Source of the DNA: an uncultured Flavihumibacter sp.
GTDB lineage: Bacteria > Bacteroidota > Bacteroidia > Chitinophagales > Chitinophagaceae
Direction: 5' to 3'
Length of the DNA stretch: 42,952 bases
Assembly (NCBI GenBank): GCA_946482545.1
Contig: CAMLRX010000028.1
Coordinates: 1-42,952 of the forward strand
This document shows positions 23,748-32,012 of this stretch, piece by piece. Position numbers and translations under genes: made by a program. The notes beneath the pieces were generated by a model. It was not told the DNA's origin, did not search any database, and worked only from the letters and a program-made list of their open reading frames with translations. Each line of letters starts with the position of its first letter. The stretch's first letter is position 1.

Positions 23748-25871
23748 TTATTTTTGAGATACTGCTGAAACTTTGATGTCTGTTCCCATGCGCTGGAGGT
23801 ACGCGATCAGGGCTACGATCTCCCGTTGCTCGCCTACTTTTATTTTGTCGCCCGCAAGGCGTCCTTTGATGGCTGAAGCCTGTTGCATGAGGTCAGTATT
23901 CGCGGTAGCGTCATACCCCTCTTCGTAAGGCACACCCAGCTTCTGCATCACCCGGATCATACCCGGCGTAAGGGTGGTATCGATGTTCTGTTTAAAGAGC
24001 CAGCCGTAAGTGGGCATTACAGAGCCCGGTGACATGGAAGCTGGTTCCAGCATGTGGTTGTAATGCCAGGAATCAGGATACTTTCCACCAATACGCGCCA
24101 GGTCGGGACCGGTTCTTTTCGACCCCCACTGGAAAGGATGATCGTATACGAACTCACCTGCTTTGGAGTATTCTCCGTAACGTGCCACCTCATCCCTGAA
24201 CGGACGCACCATTTGAGAGTGACAGGTATAACATCCTTCCCGGATATATATATCACGACCGTGCAACTCAAGCGGTGTGTAGGGTTTCACGCTGCTGATG
24301 GTAGGTACATTAGATTTTACCAGGAAGGTGGGCACCATTTCCAGGGCGCCGCCAATGGCCACCACCACAAGGCTCCATACCAGCATCTGTACCGGACGTT
24401 TCTCGATCCAGCGGTGCCAGTGTTCCTTGCCATGCAGCACGGGGTTCTTTGGAAGTGGCGCGGCTTCTACAGCTTCGTTGGCCACAAAGCTTCCTTTCTT
24501 CACGGTTTTCGCGATATTGTACACCATGATGAAAACACCCGCCAGGTAAAGCGTTCCGCCCACACTTCGCGTAATGTAAAGCGGCAGGATATTAGTAACA
24601 GTTTCCAGGAACTGGTATTTCAGTTGCCCTTCTTCTGTAAATTGTTTCCACATACTGCTTTGCGCGAAGCCGGCCCAGTATAACGGTACAGCATAGAGTA
24701 CGATACCAATGGTGCCAATCCAGAAATGCGTTCCCGCCAGTTTTTTAGAGTAAAGTGAAGTGTTCCACATCTTCGGAACCAGCCAGTAGATCACCCCGAA
24801 GGTGAGGAAACCGTTCCATCCCAGGGCGCCTACGTGCACGTGCGCCACAATCCAGTCGGTAAAGTGCGCTATTGCATTCACGTTTTTCAACGAAAGCAAC
24901 GGCCCTTCAAAAGTGGCCATACCATAACAGGTAATGGCTACCACGAGAAATTTCAGTACCGGTTCTTCACGAACCTTATCCCATGCGCCACGCAGCGTGA
25001 ACAACCCGTTCAGCATACCACCCCAGGAAGGAGCGATGAGCATCACGGAGAACACCACACCCAGCGACTGTGCCCAGTCTGGCAAAGAAGTGTACAACAA
25101 ATGGTGTGGGCCCGCCCATATATAAATAAAGATGAGCGCCCAGAAATGTATAATAGAAAGGCGATAAGAATATACGGGTCTGTTGGCCGCCTTCGGCAGA
25201 AAATAATACATCAGTCCGAGGTAAGGCGTGGTCAGGAAGAAGGCCACGGCGTTGTGCCCGTACCACCACTGCACCAGGGCATCCTGTACACCTGCGTACC
25301 AGGAATAACTTTTGAAAAGCGTAAGCGGCATTTCGAAAGAGTTCACGATGTGCAGCATGGCCACCGTAACCCAGGTAGCAATATAGAACCAGATGGCCAC
25401 ATACAGGTGCGATTCCCTTCTTTTGATGATGGTACCGAACATGTTGATGCCGAACAGCACCCATACCAGGGTGATCGCGATGTCTATCGGCCATTCCAGT
25501 TCCGCATACTCTTTACCGGTAGTGTATCCGAGGAGCAGTGTGATGGCCGCCACTACGATGATGAGCTGCCATCCCCAGAAATGGATGTTCGACAATTTAT
25601 CGCTGAACATCCTTGCTTTGCACAGGCGTTGCAGCGAATAGTAGACACCCATAAAAATACCGTTGCCCACGAACGCGAAGATGACCGCGTTGGTGTGCAC
25701 GGGCCTCAAACGGCCGAAAGTAGTGGGTGCAAAATCGAAACTGATAGCAGGGTAATACATGGCGATGGCCGCGTACAAACCTGCCAGCATCCCGATGATG
25801 CCCCAGAACATGGTGGCGTAGGCGAACCACTTTACAATCCGGTTGTCGTAATAAAATTGCTCTGCTTGCAT
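23748..25871 (-). CDS. ccoNO: cbb3-type cytochrome c oxidase, fused subunits I and II (CcoN-CcoO)
   Basis: Terminal oxidase of 707 residues reducing oxygen to water at low oxygen tension and pumping protons. Residues 1-460 are CcoN: haem and copper ligand histidines are visible at H59 (RPVHTNAV), H206 (WWYGHNAVAF), H256-H257 (AGPHHLLY), and H344 and H346 (IVAHVHVGALG). Residues about 490-707 are CcoO: one membrane helix, then a haem c site CYTCH at 547-551 followed by SQMVRPFRDEVARYGEYS. In proteobacteria these are two genes; here one frame covers both, as in many Bacteroidota. The ATG is two bases after the ccoS stop. Confidence 0.96.
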   Translation of the reverse strand: MQAEQFYYDNRIVKWFAYATMFWGIIGMLAGLYAAIAMYYPAISFDFAPTTFGRLRPVHTNAVIFAFVGNGIFMGVYYSLQRLCKARMFSDKLSNIHFWGWQLIIVVAAITLLLGYTTGKEYAELEWPIDIAITLVWVLFGINMFGTIIKRRESHLYVAIWFYIATWVTVAMLHIVNSFEMPLTLFKSYSWYAGVQDALVQWWYGHNAVAFFLTTPYLGLMYYFLPKAANRPVYSYRLSIIHFWALIFIYIWAGPHHLLYTSLPDWAQSLGVVFSVMLIAPSWGGMLNGLFTLRGAWDKVREEPVLKFLVVAITCYGMATFEGPLLSLKNVNAIAHFTDWIVAHVHVGALGWNGFLTFGVIYWLVPKMWNTSLYSKKLAGTHFWIGTIGIVLYAVPLYWAGFAQSSMWKQFTEEGQLKYQFLETVTNILPLYITRSVGGTLYLAGVFIMVYNIAKTVKKGSFVANEAVEAAPLPKNPVLHGKEHWHRWIEKRPVQMLVWSLVVVAIGGALEMVPTFLVKSNVPTISSVKPYTPLELHGRDIYIREGCYTCHSQMVRPFRDEVARYGEYSKAGEFVYDHPFQWGSKRTGPDLARIGGKYPDSWHYNHMLEPASMSPGSVMPTYGWLFKQNIDTTLTPGMIRVMQKLGVPYEEGYDATANTDLMQQASAIKGRLAGDKIKVGEQREIVALIAYLQRMGTDIKVSAVSQK

Positions 25872-25873
25872 GG

Positions 25874-26032
25874 TCAGGGAGTATTTGTTTTAGGTTGATC
25901 GTCGAATAAAATCCTTACCGGAGGCGCTTCTTCATCTTCATACTGCCCCGTGCGCACGCTCCACAGGAAAGCGCCCAGGAAGAGCGCCGCTATGGAGAGC
26001 GAGATGATAAGTAAGAGGAGGATGATCTGCAT
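25874..26032 (-). CDS. ccoS: cbb3-type cytochrome oxidase assembly protein CcoS
   Basis: A 52-residue protein needed for insertion of haem and copper into the oxidase. MQIILLLLIISLSIAALFLG forms the single membrane helix, then AFLWSVRTGQYEDEEAPPVR, where the W-S-V-R-x-GQYED stretch is the CcoS signature. It is the first gene of the ccoS-NO-Q-P-G-H operon and lies just downstream of a strong promoter with twin regulator boxes. It is too short for common gene finders to be certain of, but the motif is specific. Confidence 0.93.
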   Translation of the reverse strand: MQIILLLLIISLSIAALFLGAFLWSVRTGQYEDEEAPPVRILFDDQPKTNTP

Positions 26033-26088
26033 GTTTGTTACGGTTTGGGTGGTTTTCCGGAATAGGGATCAGGGGTTGTTTACAGTAA

Positions 26089-26119
26089 CAAAAGTATCTT
26101 CCGGATTATGACATTGAAA
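26089..26119 (-). promoter_or_regulatory. Promoter of the ccoS-NOQPGH operon
   Basis: Minus strand: TTTC (26116-26119), a 19-base spacer, TACTTTTG (26089-26096). The -7 element is a perfect TAnnTTTG match. Predicted start about 26084, giving a leader of about 50 bases before ccoS. Confidence 0.7.
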
Positions 26120-26153
26120 TGACATGGCTCAAGCCGAAGTATGATCTTAGTCA
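26120..26153. promoter_or_regulatory. Twin TGA-N6-TCA boxes (CRP/FNR-type) at the ccoS promoter
   Basis: TGACATGGCTCA at 26120-26131 and TGATCTTAGTCA at 26142-26153; centres 26125.5 and 26147.5, 22 bases apart, at about -41 and -63 from the predicted start. They match the core of the FNR/CRP half-site pair TGAT-N4-ATCA with one or two deviations each. The distal box overlaps the ccoI stop codon. The same geometry occurs at the ccoI promoter. Confidence 0.5.
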
Positions 26154-28534
26154 TGTTTCCTTCTTCCGATCCAGGAGGTGCAGCCGTAGGTGATGAGGAG
26201 GATGGAAATAGAACTTGCGGGCATGAGGATGGCCGCGATCATGGGACTGAGCAGGCCGCTTACGGCAAAGGCGATCCCCACAATATTGTACAGGATGGAA
26301 AAAGCGAAGGCCGAAAGTATGATGCGGCGGGAAGCCTTGGCCATACGGATAAACCGCGCGGTATCACCCAGCGATTTCCCTTCCAGGATAGCATCGCTGG
26401 CCGGCGTGAAAAGATTGGTATCGTCTGTAATGGCGATGCCTGTATCGGCGGCCCGGAGGGAAGGCGCATCGTTCAGTCCGTCTCCTACCATCATCACGTT
26501 TTCGCCCCGCGCTCTGAGTTGCTGAATAAAGTGCAGTTTATCGGAGGGCTGCTGTTTGAAATGCATGGGCACATCGGGGCCGAGGAGTTGTTCGAGGTGC
26601 GGACGTTCAGCATCATTGTCACCACTCAACACCGCAAGTTTCACCTGCTTTTTGAGGGAAGCGACCAGTTCCTGCACACCCTGGCGGTATTCGTTCCTGA
26701 ACACAAATCTTCCCAGCACTTTATTTTCAATGGAAACATAAACGGATGTTTCATTGGAGCCCGGTGTTTTTCCCAGCACGAAACGTGCGGAACCCAGGCT
26801 CACGAGGTCACCTTCCACAATGCCTTCAATACCCTGACCGGGCACATCACGGAAACCATTTACAAAACGGCGTCCTTTCACATCGAGGAAACGTACAATA
26901 CTTTTACTGAGCGGGTGGGTAGATTGCGCCGCCAGCGCCGCGATCTTTTCCTTTGTTTTGGAACAAAGGTGGTTACCTTCAAAACTGATTTCCCTGCTGA
27001 TGGAGGAAGTGAGGGTTCCGGTTTTGTCGAATACGATAAACGTGGTACCGGCCATTCTTTCGATGGCCTCCGCATTGCGAAGGTATAGCCCCCGGCGGCT
27101 GAAAAGCCGCAACATATTGCCGTTGGTAAAGGTGTGGCACAAAAGTAGCGCACATGGACAAGCGACAATGAGCACCGCAGTAACTGCGTTCCATACTACA
27201 GACTGGTCCTTAATATACCAGAACAGCGCGGCGGAAAATGCGATGGCCAATACCACAATAGTAAAATACCTGCTGATGGTTTCCACGAAAGAACTCTGCT
27301 TATCAATAGTGTTTTCTTCGTTCCTGTTCCAGAGGCCGGTCAGGTAGCTTTGCGTCACCTCCCGGATCACCAGCATTTCAATATTACCGCCCACCTGCTT
27401 TCCGCCTGCATAAATGATTTCACCCATTTCTTTTTCCACGGGCACGGATTCGCCGGTTACGAAGCTATAATCGATCAGGGCCTTTCCCCTGGTCAGAATA
27501 CCGTCTGCCGGAACAAGTTCCGCATGGTGGATCAGCAATGTATCGTTGAGTTGAATATCGGGCAAAGGAATAGCTTTTTCCTCCTCTCCTTTTAGTACCG
27601 TTACGCCCAAGGGGAAATAAGAAGAATAGTCGCGTTCAAAAGAAAGTTTACGATAGGTCCGGTCTTGCAACACACGACCGGCAAGCATAAAGAAAACGAT
27701 GCCACTCATGGAATCGAAATAGCCCGCGCCGGTACCGGAGAGCACTTCATAAACACTTCTTGCGAAAGTAACGATGAGCGCCAACGCGATGGGCGCATCA
27801 ATGTTCAGGTAACGGGCTTTTAACGCGCCCCAGGCCGAGTGAAAAAACGTGGTGGCGGAGTAGAAAAATACGGGTAACGACAACAGCAGGTTGAGGTAAC
27901 GGAACAGCTTTCCCAATATGGCCTCCGCTTCGGGTAATCCCAGGTATTCGGGAAAACTCATCAGCATGATGTTCGCGAAGCAGAACCCGGCGATGCCTAA
28001 ACGATAAATAAGTGCTTTATTAGAAGGAGGTTTTTTGCCCGTGATGCTGTTTAAACTGATGTAAGGCTCATAACCGATACTTGTAAGCAACTCAGCCAGT
28101 TCCCGCAGGGAAAGACTTTTGTACCGGAAACGGACACGGATTTCTTTTCTGGTGAAGTCCACTTTGGCACCAATCACCCCATCGTTCAGTTTATGGAGGT
28201 TTTCGAGTAGCCAGAGGCAGGAACTGCAATGGATCTGCGGCAGGTAAAGCAGGACCTGCATCTGCTCATCATCTTTAAAATCAATGAGTTTGGAAACGAT
28301 CTCTTCGTTGTCGAGGAAGCTGAACTTATCTTTCCTGGGGATTTCTTTTCTGTTCATGCCAGGGTTAGGATTCAGGCTGTAATAATCGCACAGCCCTTCC
28401 TTGTTCAATATACCATACACCGTTTTGCAGCCTTCGCAACAAAAAGCTTTTCCATCGAGCACAACCGGGTTACCCGCGCAATCATCGCCACAGTGGAAAC
28501 AGGTGATTTTGGAAGAAGAAGCGATCTCCGGCAT
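26147..28534 (-). CDS. ccoI: Copper-exporting P1B-type ATPase of the cbb3 locus (CcoI/FixI-like)
   Basis: Copper-translocating ATPase of 795 residues that supplies copper for oxidase assembly. N-terminal metal sites: CFHC at 12-15 with CC at 32-33 and C36, and a heavy-metal-associated domain with CSSC at 103-106. The membrane CPC motif is at 459-461 (IVACPCALLLCH), the phosphorylated aspartate is D503 in DKTGT, then STHPLS and GDGLNDAP. The CPC context CALLLCHTFTNGN differs from the CALGLATPTA of general Cu-ATPases and fits the CcoI group. It is upstream of ccoS with its own promoter and regulator boxes. Confidence 0.95.
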   Translation of the reverse strand: MPEIASSSKITCFHCGDDCAGNPVVLDGKAFCCEGCKTVYGILNKEGLCDYYSLNPNPGMNRKEIPRKDKFSFLDNEEIVSKLIDFKDDEQMQVLLYLPQIHCSSCLWLLENLHKLNDGVIGAKVDFTRKEIRVRFRYKSLSLRELAELLTSIGYEPYISLNSITGKKPPSNKALIYRLGIAGFCFANIMLMSFPEYLGLPEAEAILGKLFRYLNLLLSLPVFFYSATTFFHSAWGALKARYLNIDAPIALALIVTFARSVYEVLSGTGAGYFDSMSGIVFFMLAGRVLQDRTYRKLSFERDYSSYFPLGVTVLKGEEEKAIPLPDIQLNDTLLIHHAELVPADGILTRGKALIDYSFVTGESVPVEKEMGEIIYAGGKQVGGNIEMLVIREVTQSYLTGLWNRNEENTIDKQSSFVETISRYFTIVVLAIAFSAALFWYIKDQSVVWNAVTAVLIVACPCALLLCHTFTNGNMLRLFSRRGLYLRNAEAIERMAGTTFIVFDKTGTLTSSISREISFEGNHLCSKTKEKIAALAAQSTHPLSKSIVRFLDVKGRRFVNGFRDVPGQGIEGIVEGDLVSLGSARFVLGKTPGSNETSVYVSIENKVLGRFVFRNEYRQGVQELVASLKKQVKLAVLSGDNDAERPHLEQLLGPDVPMHFKQQPSDKLHFIQQLRARGENVMMVGDGLNDAPSLRAADTGIAITDDTNLFTPASDAILEGKSLGDTARFIRMAKASRRIILSAFAFSILYNIVGIAFAVSGLLSPMIAAILMPASSISILLITYGCTSWIGRRKHD

Positions 28535-28554
28535 ACCGATACGGGAATTTGGTA

Positions 28555-28584
28555 CGAAAATACCGGGACGGGCAGGTGATAAAA
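28555..28584 (-). promoter_or_regulatory. Promoter of ccoI
   Basis: Minus strand: TTTT (28581-28584), 18-base spacer, TATTTTCG (28555-28562). One mismatch in the -7 element and a weak -33, as expected for a promoter that needs an activator. Predicted start about 28550, 16 bases before the ccoI ATG. Confidence 0.5.
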
Positions 28585-28585
28585 C

Positions 28586-28619
28586 TGATGGACATCAGGG
28601 GAAAAACTGATCTTCATCA
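28586..28619. promoter_or_regulatory. Twin TGAT-N4-ATCA boxes (FNR/CRP-type) at the ccoI promoter
   Basis: TGATGGACATCA (28586-28597) and TGATCTTCATCA (28608-28619) are both exact TGAT-N4-ATCA palindromic cores. Centres 28591.5 and 28613.5 are 22 bases apart, about -41 and -63 from the predicted ccoI start, the classical class II and class I activator positions. They lie over 90 bases upstream of the divergent AraC gene start, so the ccoI side is the likely target. Confidence 0.6.
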
Positions 28620-28679
28620 CCGGGTTTATCTATCTGTAAACAGGATTGGGCGATTATCCCGCAGATATGGTACAAATTA

Positions 28680-28709
28680 TTTCAAACTGGTATTTTTTAC
28701 CTATCTTCG
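28680..28709 (+). promoter_or_regulatory. Promoter of the AraC-family gene
   Basis: TTTC (28680-28683), 18-base spacer, TATCTTCG (28702-28709), one mismatch in each element. The predicted start is about 17 bases before ATG 28731. Confidence 0.5.
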
Positions 28710-28730
28710 TAACCATCTACGCAAATCTTT

Positions 28731-29639
28731 ATGAGAACCGCCAAAGAGAACATGGAGAAGGTGATCCCCCTGGTAACCCTGGAAGAGGTAAGAACACAAC
28801 CCAGCCAGCAAGGGCTCCATTTTGAGATCACCCAACTGGAAGAATTCTCCTCAAGGGTAGAATCCTTCACCCGTCCGCACCGACACGATTTTTACATGCT
28901 TTTACTGGTTACCGGCGGCGGCGGCGCCCATGATATCGACTTCAAAACTTACGAACTCCAGCCAGGCAGCATTTTCTTCATGTATCCCGGACAAATCCAT
29001 TCCTGGAAAACACTGAACAACGCCCAGGGCTATATGCTGCTGTTTACCTCGGAGTTCTTTACGCTCCGATACAACAGCAATAACCTCTTCGAATTTCCTT
29101 TCTTCAACTATAATCAACACCTCCCCTACCTGCATCTGGAATCTGGCCAGATGGAACAATTCAGCTATTTGTTCCGTAAAATGGACGAGGAATATACCGG
29201 TAAAAAAGCGGACAAGGAGAAGGTGTTAAAATCATACCTCAACATCCTGCTGGTGGAGATCAACCGCGGTTACGTTCCTTTGAACGAACAGGTGGCCGAC
29301 AAACACAGCCAGATGATTGTGCAGAAGTTTGAACACCTGATCAACGAGAAGTTTAAGGTGATGAAAGGTGTGAAGGATTACGCGGCTCGGCTGTGCATTA
29401 CGCCCAACTACCTGAATGCGGTTTGTACGAAAGTAACGGGTAAATCAGCAGGTGAGCATATCCGTGAGCGGATTATGCTGGAGGCGAAGAGACTGTTGTT
29501 GCATTCGGACAATACGGTAAGTGAGATTGCGAGTGAGTTAAATTTTGACGATAATTCTTATTTCTGCCGATTCTTTAAGAAGTACGCGATGATAACGCCG
29601 GAGCAGTTTCGGAAGATGCACCATAATGTGGCGGTGTAG
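28731..29639 (+). CDS. AraC-family transcriptional regulator
   Basis: DNA-binding regulator of 302 residues. The N-terminal cupin-like ligand domain includes RPHRHDFYMLLLVTGGGGAH and YELQPGSIFFMYPGQIHSWK; the C-terminal double helix-turn-helix contains DYAARLCITPNYLNAVCTKV and NTVSEIASELNFDDNSYFCR, then FFKKYAMITPEQFRK. ATG 28731 is used; ATG 28752 (MEKVIPLVTLEEV) is possible. It is divergent from ccoI and convergent with the SusCD cluster. The ligand and targets are unknown; control of the neighbouring uptake genes is a reasonable guess only. Confidence 0.94.
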   Translation: MRTAKENMEKVIPLVTLEEVRTQPSQQGLHFEITQLEEFSSRVESFTRPHRHDFYMLLLVTGGGGAHDIDFKTYELQPGSIFFMYPGQIHSWKTLNNAQGYMLLFTSEFFTLRYNSNNLFEFPFFNYNQHLPYLHLESGQMEQFSYLFRKMDEEYTGKKADKEKVLKSYLNILLVEINRGYVPLNEQVADKHSQMIVQKFEHLINEKFKVMKGVKDYAARLCITPNYLNAVCTKVTGKSAGEHIRERIMLEAKRLLLHSDNTVSEIASELNFDDNSYFCRFFKKYAMITPEQFRKMHHNVAV

Positions 29640-29659
29640 AGGAACGATATCTATATTAA

Positions 29660-29689
29660 AAAAGCCCGGAGTGATGATTCCGGGCTTTT
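29660..29689. terminator. Bidirectional Rho-independent terminator
   Basis: Stem AAAAGCCCGGA (29660-29670) with TCCGGGCTTTT (29679-29689), with A and T runs on the two sides, between the AraC stop (29639, plus) and the lipoprotein stop (29710, minus). It can serve both genes. Confidence 0.85.
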
Positions 29690-29709
29690 TAATAAGATTA
29701 ATGATCTGT

Positions 29710-30537
29710 TTATCTGGCCAATGACATAGTAAAACGATCATAAAGACCTGCCGATGTATACAAATCCAGATACAATGTAACTGTATTGGTACAGTACGTA
29801 AAAGTACTGGTTATTCCGGAGGTTGTTGCAACATATAGTGTTCTTCCACCTACAGTAAAGCCTGTGTTTTGTTCCGGAATTGTTACCGTGAAATTGCCTA
29901 CAGAAGCAAAGCTGAAATTGGCGGTAGCTTCGATTCCATTATCATAAATGTTATTAATGGTCGCAGATCCGGTAGTGGCACCTGCTGTATATGAAATGTC
30001 TGTGATGGAAGATGTATAAGGGCCATAACTTCCTTCAAAGGTATTTCTATAGTTTCCCCCGAGTTCAGGAAAATAAACTTCTCCTTCAAAACACGGACCT
30101 CTTAATACTAACACAAATGAGGAGTCAAAACCACCTCCTTTCAAATTACCGGCATTTGAAATTTTGAACACCAGAGAGTCTTTACGCCCTGCGGTGTACT
30201 GGCTAACAATACCTTTTACTGTAATACTTGAAAGTACCTCACCTGCGGGGATATTGAGTGTTTTGCCCCCAGTAACAGTATAGTGCGTTCCTTCCACAGC
30301 TCCTGTAGGAGAAGTAATATCCACTACTACATTCCTGGCTGTGTTTGAGACAGTTGTTGCTCCTATAGGTAATGTATATGAATTATCCGGAGTAAGAACT
30401 TGTAATGTGGCACTCGAACCACCTGCAGTGAAATGTGCAATTTCCTCAGGTATAGTCGTTTCTTGTTTTTTGCAGCCTGTAGCAGCGATCAGTAAGGCGA
30501 TTACAGGAAGTAAAAACTTGTTTTTAATGATTTTCAT
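29710..30537 (-). CDS. Surface lipoprotein downstream of SusCD, Calx-beta-like (DUF4843-like)
   Basis: Lipoprotein of 275 residues with signal and lipobox (LLIAATGC, cysteine at about residue 22). Residues 35-150 resemble a Calx-beta or DUF4843 domain: VSNTARNVVVDITSPTGAVE and GTHYTVTGGKTLNIPAGEVL, then SSITVKGIVS. The rest is beta-rich with FEGEVYFPELGGNYRNTFEG. It follows susD by 44 bases in the same direction and is probably the third gene of that operon, a substrate-binding helper at the cell surface in the place where SusE or DUF4843 proteins usually sit. The family assignment is tentative. ATG 30537 is chosen because it gives the signal peptide. Confidence 0.75.
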   Translation of the reverse strand: MKIIKNKFLLPVIALLIAATGCKKQETTIPEEIAHFTAGGSSATLQVLTPDNSYTLPIGATTVSNTARNVVVDITSPTGAVEGTHYTVTGGKTLNIPAGEVLSSITVKGIVSQYTAGRKDSLVFKISNAGNLKGGGFDSSFVLVLRGPCFEGEVYFPELGGNYRNTFEGSYGPYTSSITDISYTAGATTGSATINNIYDNGIEATANFSFASVGNFTVTIPEQNTGFTVGGRTLYVATTSGITSTFTYCTNTVTLYLDLYTSAGLYDRFTMSLAR

Positions 30538-30581
30538 ATCAGAATAATTTAATTGCCGATAAAATCTTGTTTTGAACGCGA

Positions 30582-31991
30582 TCATTGAATATACCCGGAG
30601 TTCTGCTCCATGTTTTCATTTGCCAGTATTTCCGTTGAGGGGATGGGAAAGTAGTATTGTCTGTCTGTTGGATTCAATGTAACCGCTCCCAGTGCGTTAA
30701 TTGCATCTTCAGCCAACCTTGTAACAGGAAGCTTTCTTCTCCGTAAATCAGCCATGCGGTGTGCTTCAAATGCCAGTTCTTTAAATCGCTCTGTAATTAT
30801 GGCACTTATGAGTGCATCTTTTGAGGGAAAAACTTCATTTGTATATCCGGTAATTCTGGCAGCGCGCAGTGCATTCAGATCAGCAGCAGCAGCCGTTAAA
30901 TTAGGCGTTGAAGATTCAGCATACGCTTCTGCGCGGATAAGGTACATTTCAGCCGTACGGAAAACCATGATATCCGCAAGGTTTGGCTGGCTGGCATCTC
31001 CACCTCTGTATTTTCCAACAGCCAATCTTCCGCTTCCCAAATCACGAATAGTTGAAGCCAGGCGCACATCTTCAGTTGTAAACAGGTCAGCTAGTTCCTT
31101 TGAAGGCGCGTAAATAATCTTTTGTTGTGTCCGATCAAAGAACGTATCCCCTAAACGGGCCTCCCCGGTACTTCTTTTGAATTTAAAGATAACTTCAGCA
31201 GTAGAAGTATTCAACCAGATATTTGGGTACTGAGTCATGGTTGCCAAACCTACTGCATTGATTGCCTGCGTAGAAGCACTGATAGCCGTAGCCCAATCCT
31301 TTGCATATAGGGCCGTTCTTGCCTTGATTGCATAAACAGCAGGTAAAGTAATTCTATTTACATTTGTTCCTGCACCGGTTGCCAGTAGCTGTTCAGCAGA
31401 AGCGAGGTCTTCACGGATCTTAGTGAACACTTCGCCTACAGTAAGCCGCGAAGGCTTGGAAATGATTGGCTCCGTCATGTAAGGAATTCCTTTGGAACCT
31501 GCATCATATCCTTCTGCATAGTTTATAAGCAGTTGCAGGTGACCGAAAGCCCTCAAAGCCAGCAACTCTCCACTTACTCTTTTTTTAGTTGCTTCTTCAA
31601 CTGGTGTAGTGGTAGGCAGTTCATTTGCACCCTTCAAAATCCTGTTTACTCTGTCAATTGAATAAAAATACGCGTTCCATGCATTGGTAATTTCCCCTAT
31701 ACCAGGATCACTTTGCCACCGATATGCGATTACACCTCTGCCAGTATTGTTCTCTGTGGGCAGCGTTGCCTCATCAGAATAAATGGCATTTGCATAAATT
31801 TCATTATCATACCTGCTGGCGTTAAAACTCGCATAAACCCCTGTAATACCTCTTTCAATCCCGGCCCAATCTTTAAGTGCATTTTCTTCCAACACAAGAT
31901 CAGGAGGTAGAACATCCAGCCTTTTCCCACAGGAAGAAAGTACCACAAAGGCAGCACCTATATATATAATTTTTCTGAATTTATTTTTCAT
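30582..31991 (-). CDS. SusD/RagB-family outer-membrane nutrient-binding lipoprotein (first pair)
   Basis: Substrate-capturing lid protein of a SusCD transporter, 469 residues. The lipoprotein signal ends at VLSSCG (cysteine near residue 21). SusD features: EEATKKRVSGELLALRAFGH, the tetratricopeptide-like helices, MVFRTAEMYLIRAEAYAESS, and FKELAFEAHRMADLRRRKLP near the C terminus. ATG 31991 is used, six codons inside the longest frame, because it starts the signal. It is 21 bases after the susC partner. The substrate cannot be told: no glycosidase or peptidase lies nearby. Confidence 0.93.
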   Translation of the reverse strand: MKNKFRKIIYIGAAFVVLSSCGKRLDVLPPDLVLEENALKDWAGIERGITGVYASFNASRYDNEIYANAIYSDEATLPTENNTGRGVIAYRWQSDPGIGEITNAWNAYFYSIDRVNRILKGANELPTTTPVEEATKKRVSGELLALRAFGHLQLLINYAEGYDAGSKGIPYMTEPIISKPSRLTVGEVFTKIREDLASAEQLLATGAGTNVNRITLPAVYAIKARTALYAKDWATAISASTQAINAVGLATMTQYPNIWLNTSTAEVIFKFKRSTGEARLGDTFFDRTQQKIIYAPSKELADLFTTEDVRLASTIRDLGSGRLAVGKYRGGDASQPNLADIMVFRTAEMYLIRAEAYAESSTPNLTAAAADLNALRAARITGYTNEVFPSKDALISAIITERFKELAFEAHRMADLRRRKLPVTRLAEDAINALGAVTLNPTDRQYYFPIPSTEILANENMEQNSGYIQ

Positions 31992-32012
31992 ACTTAAATG
32001 TAGTTTCAATGA

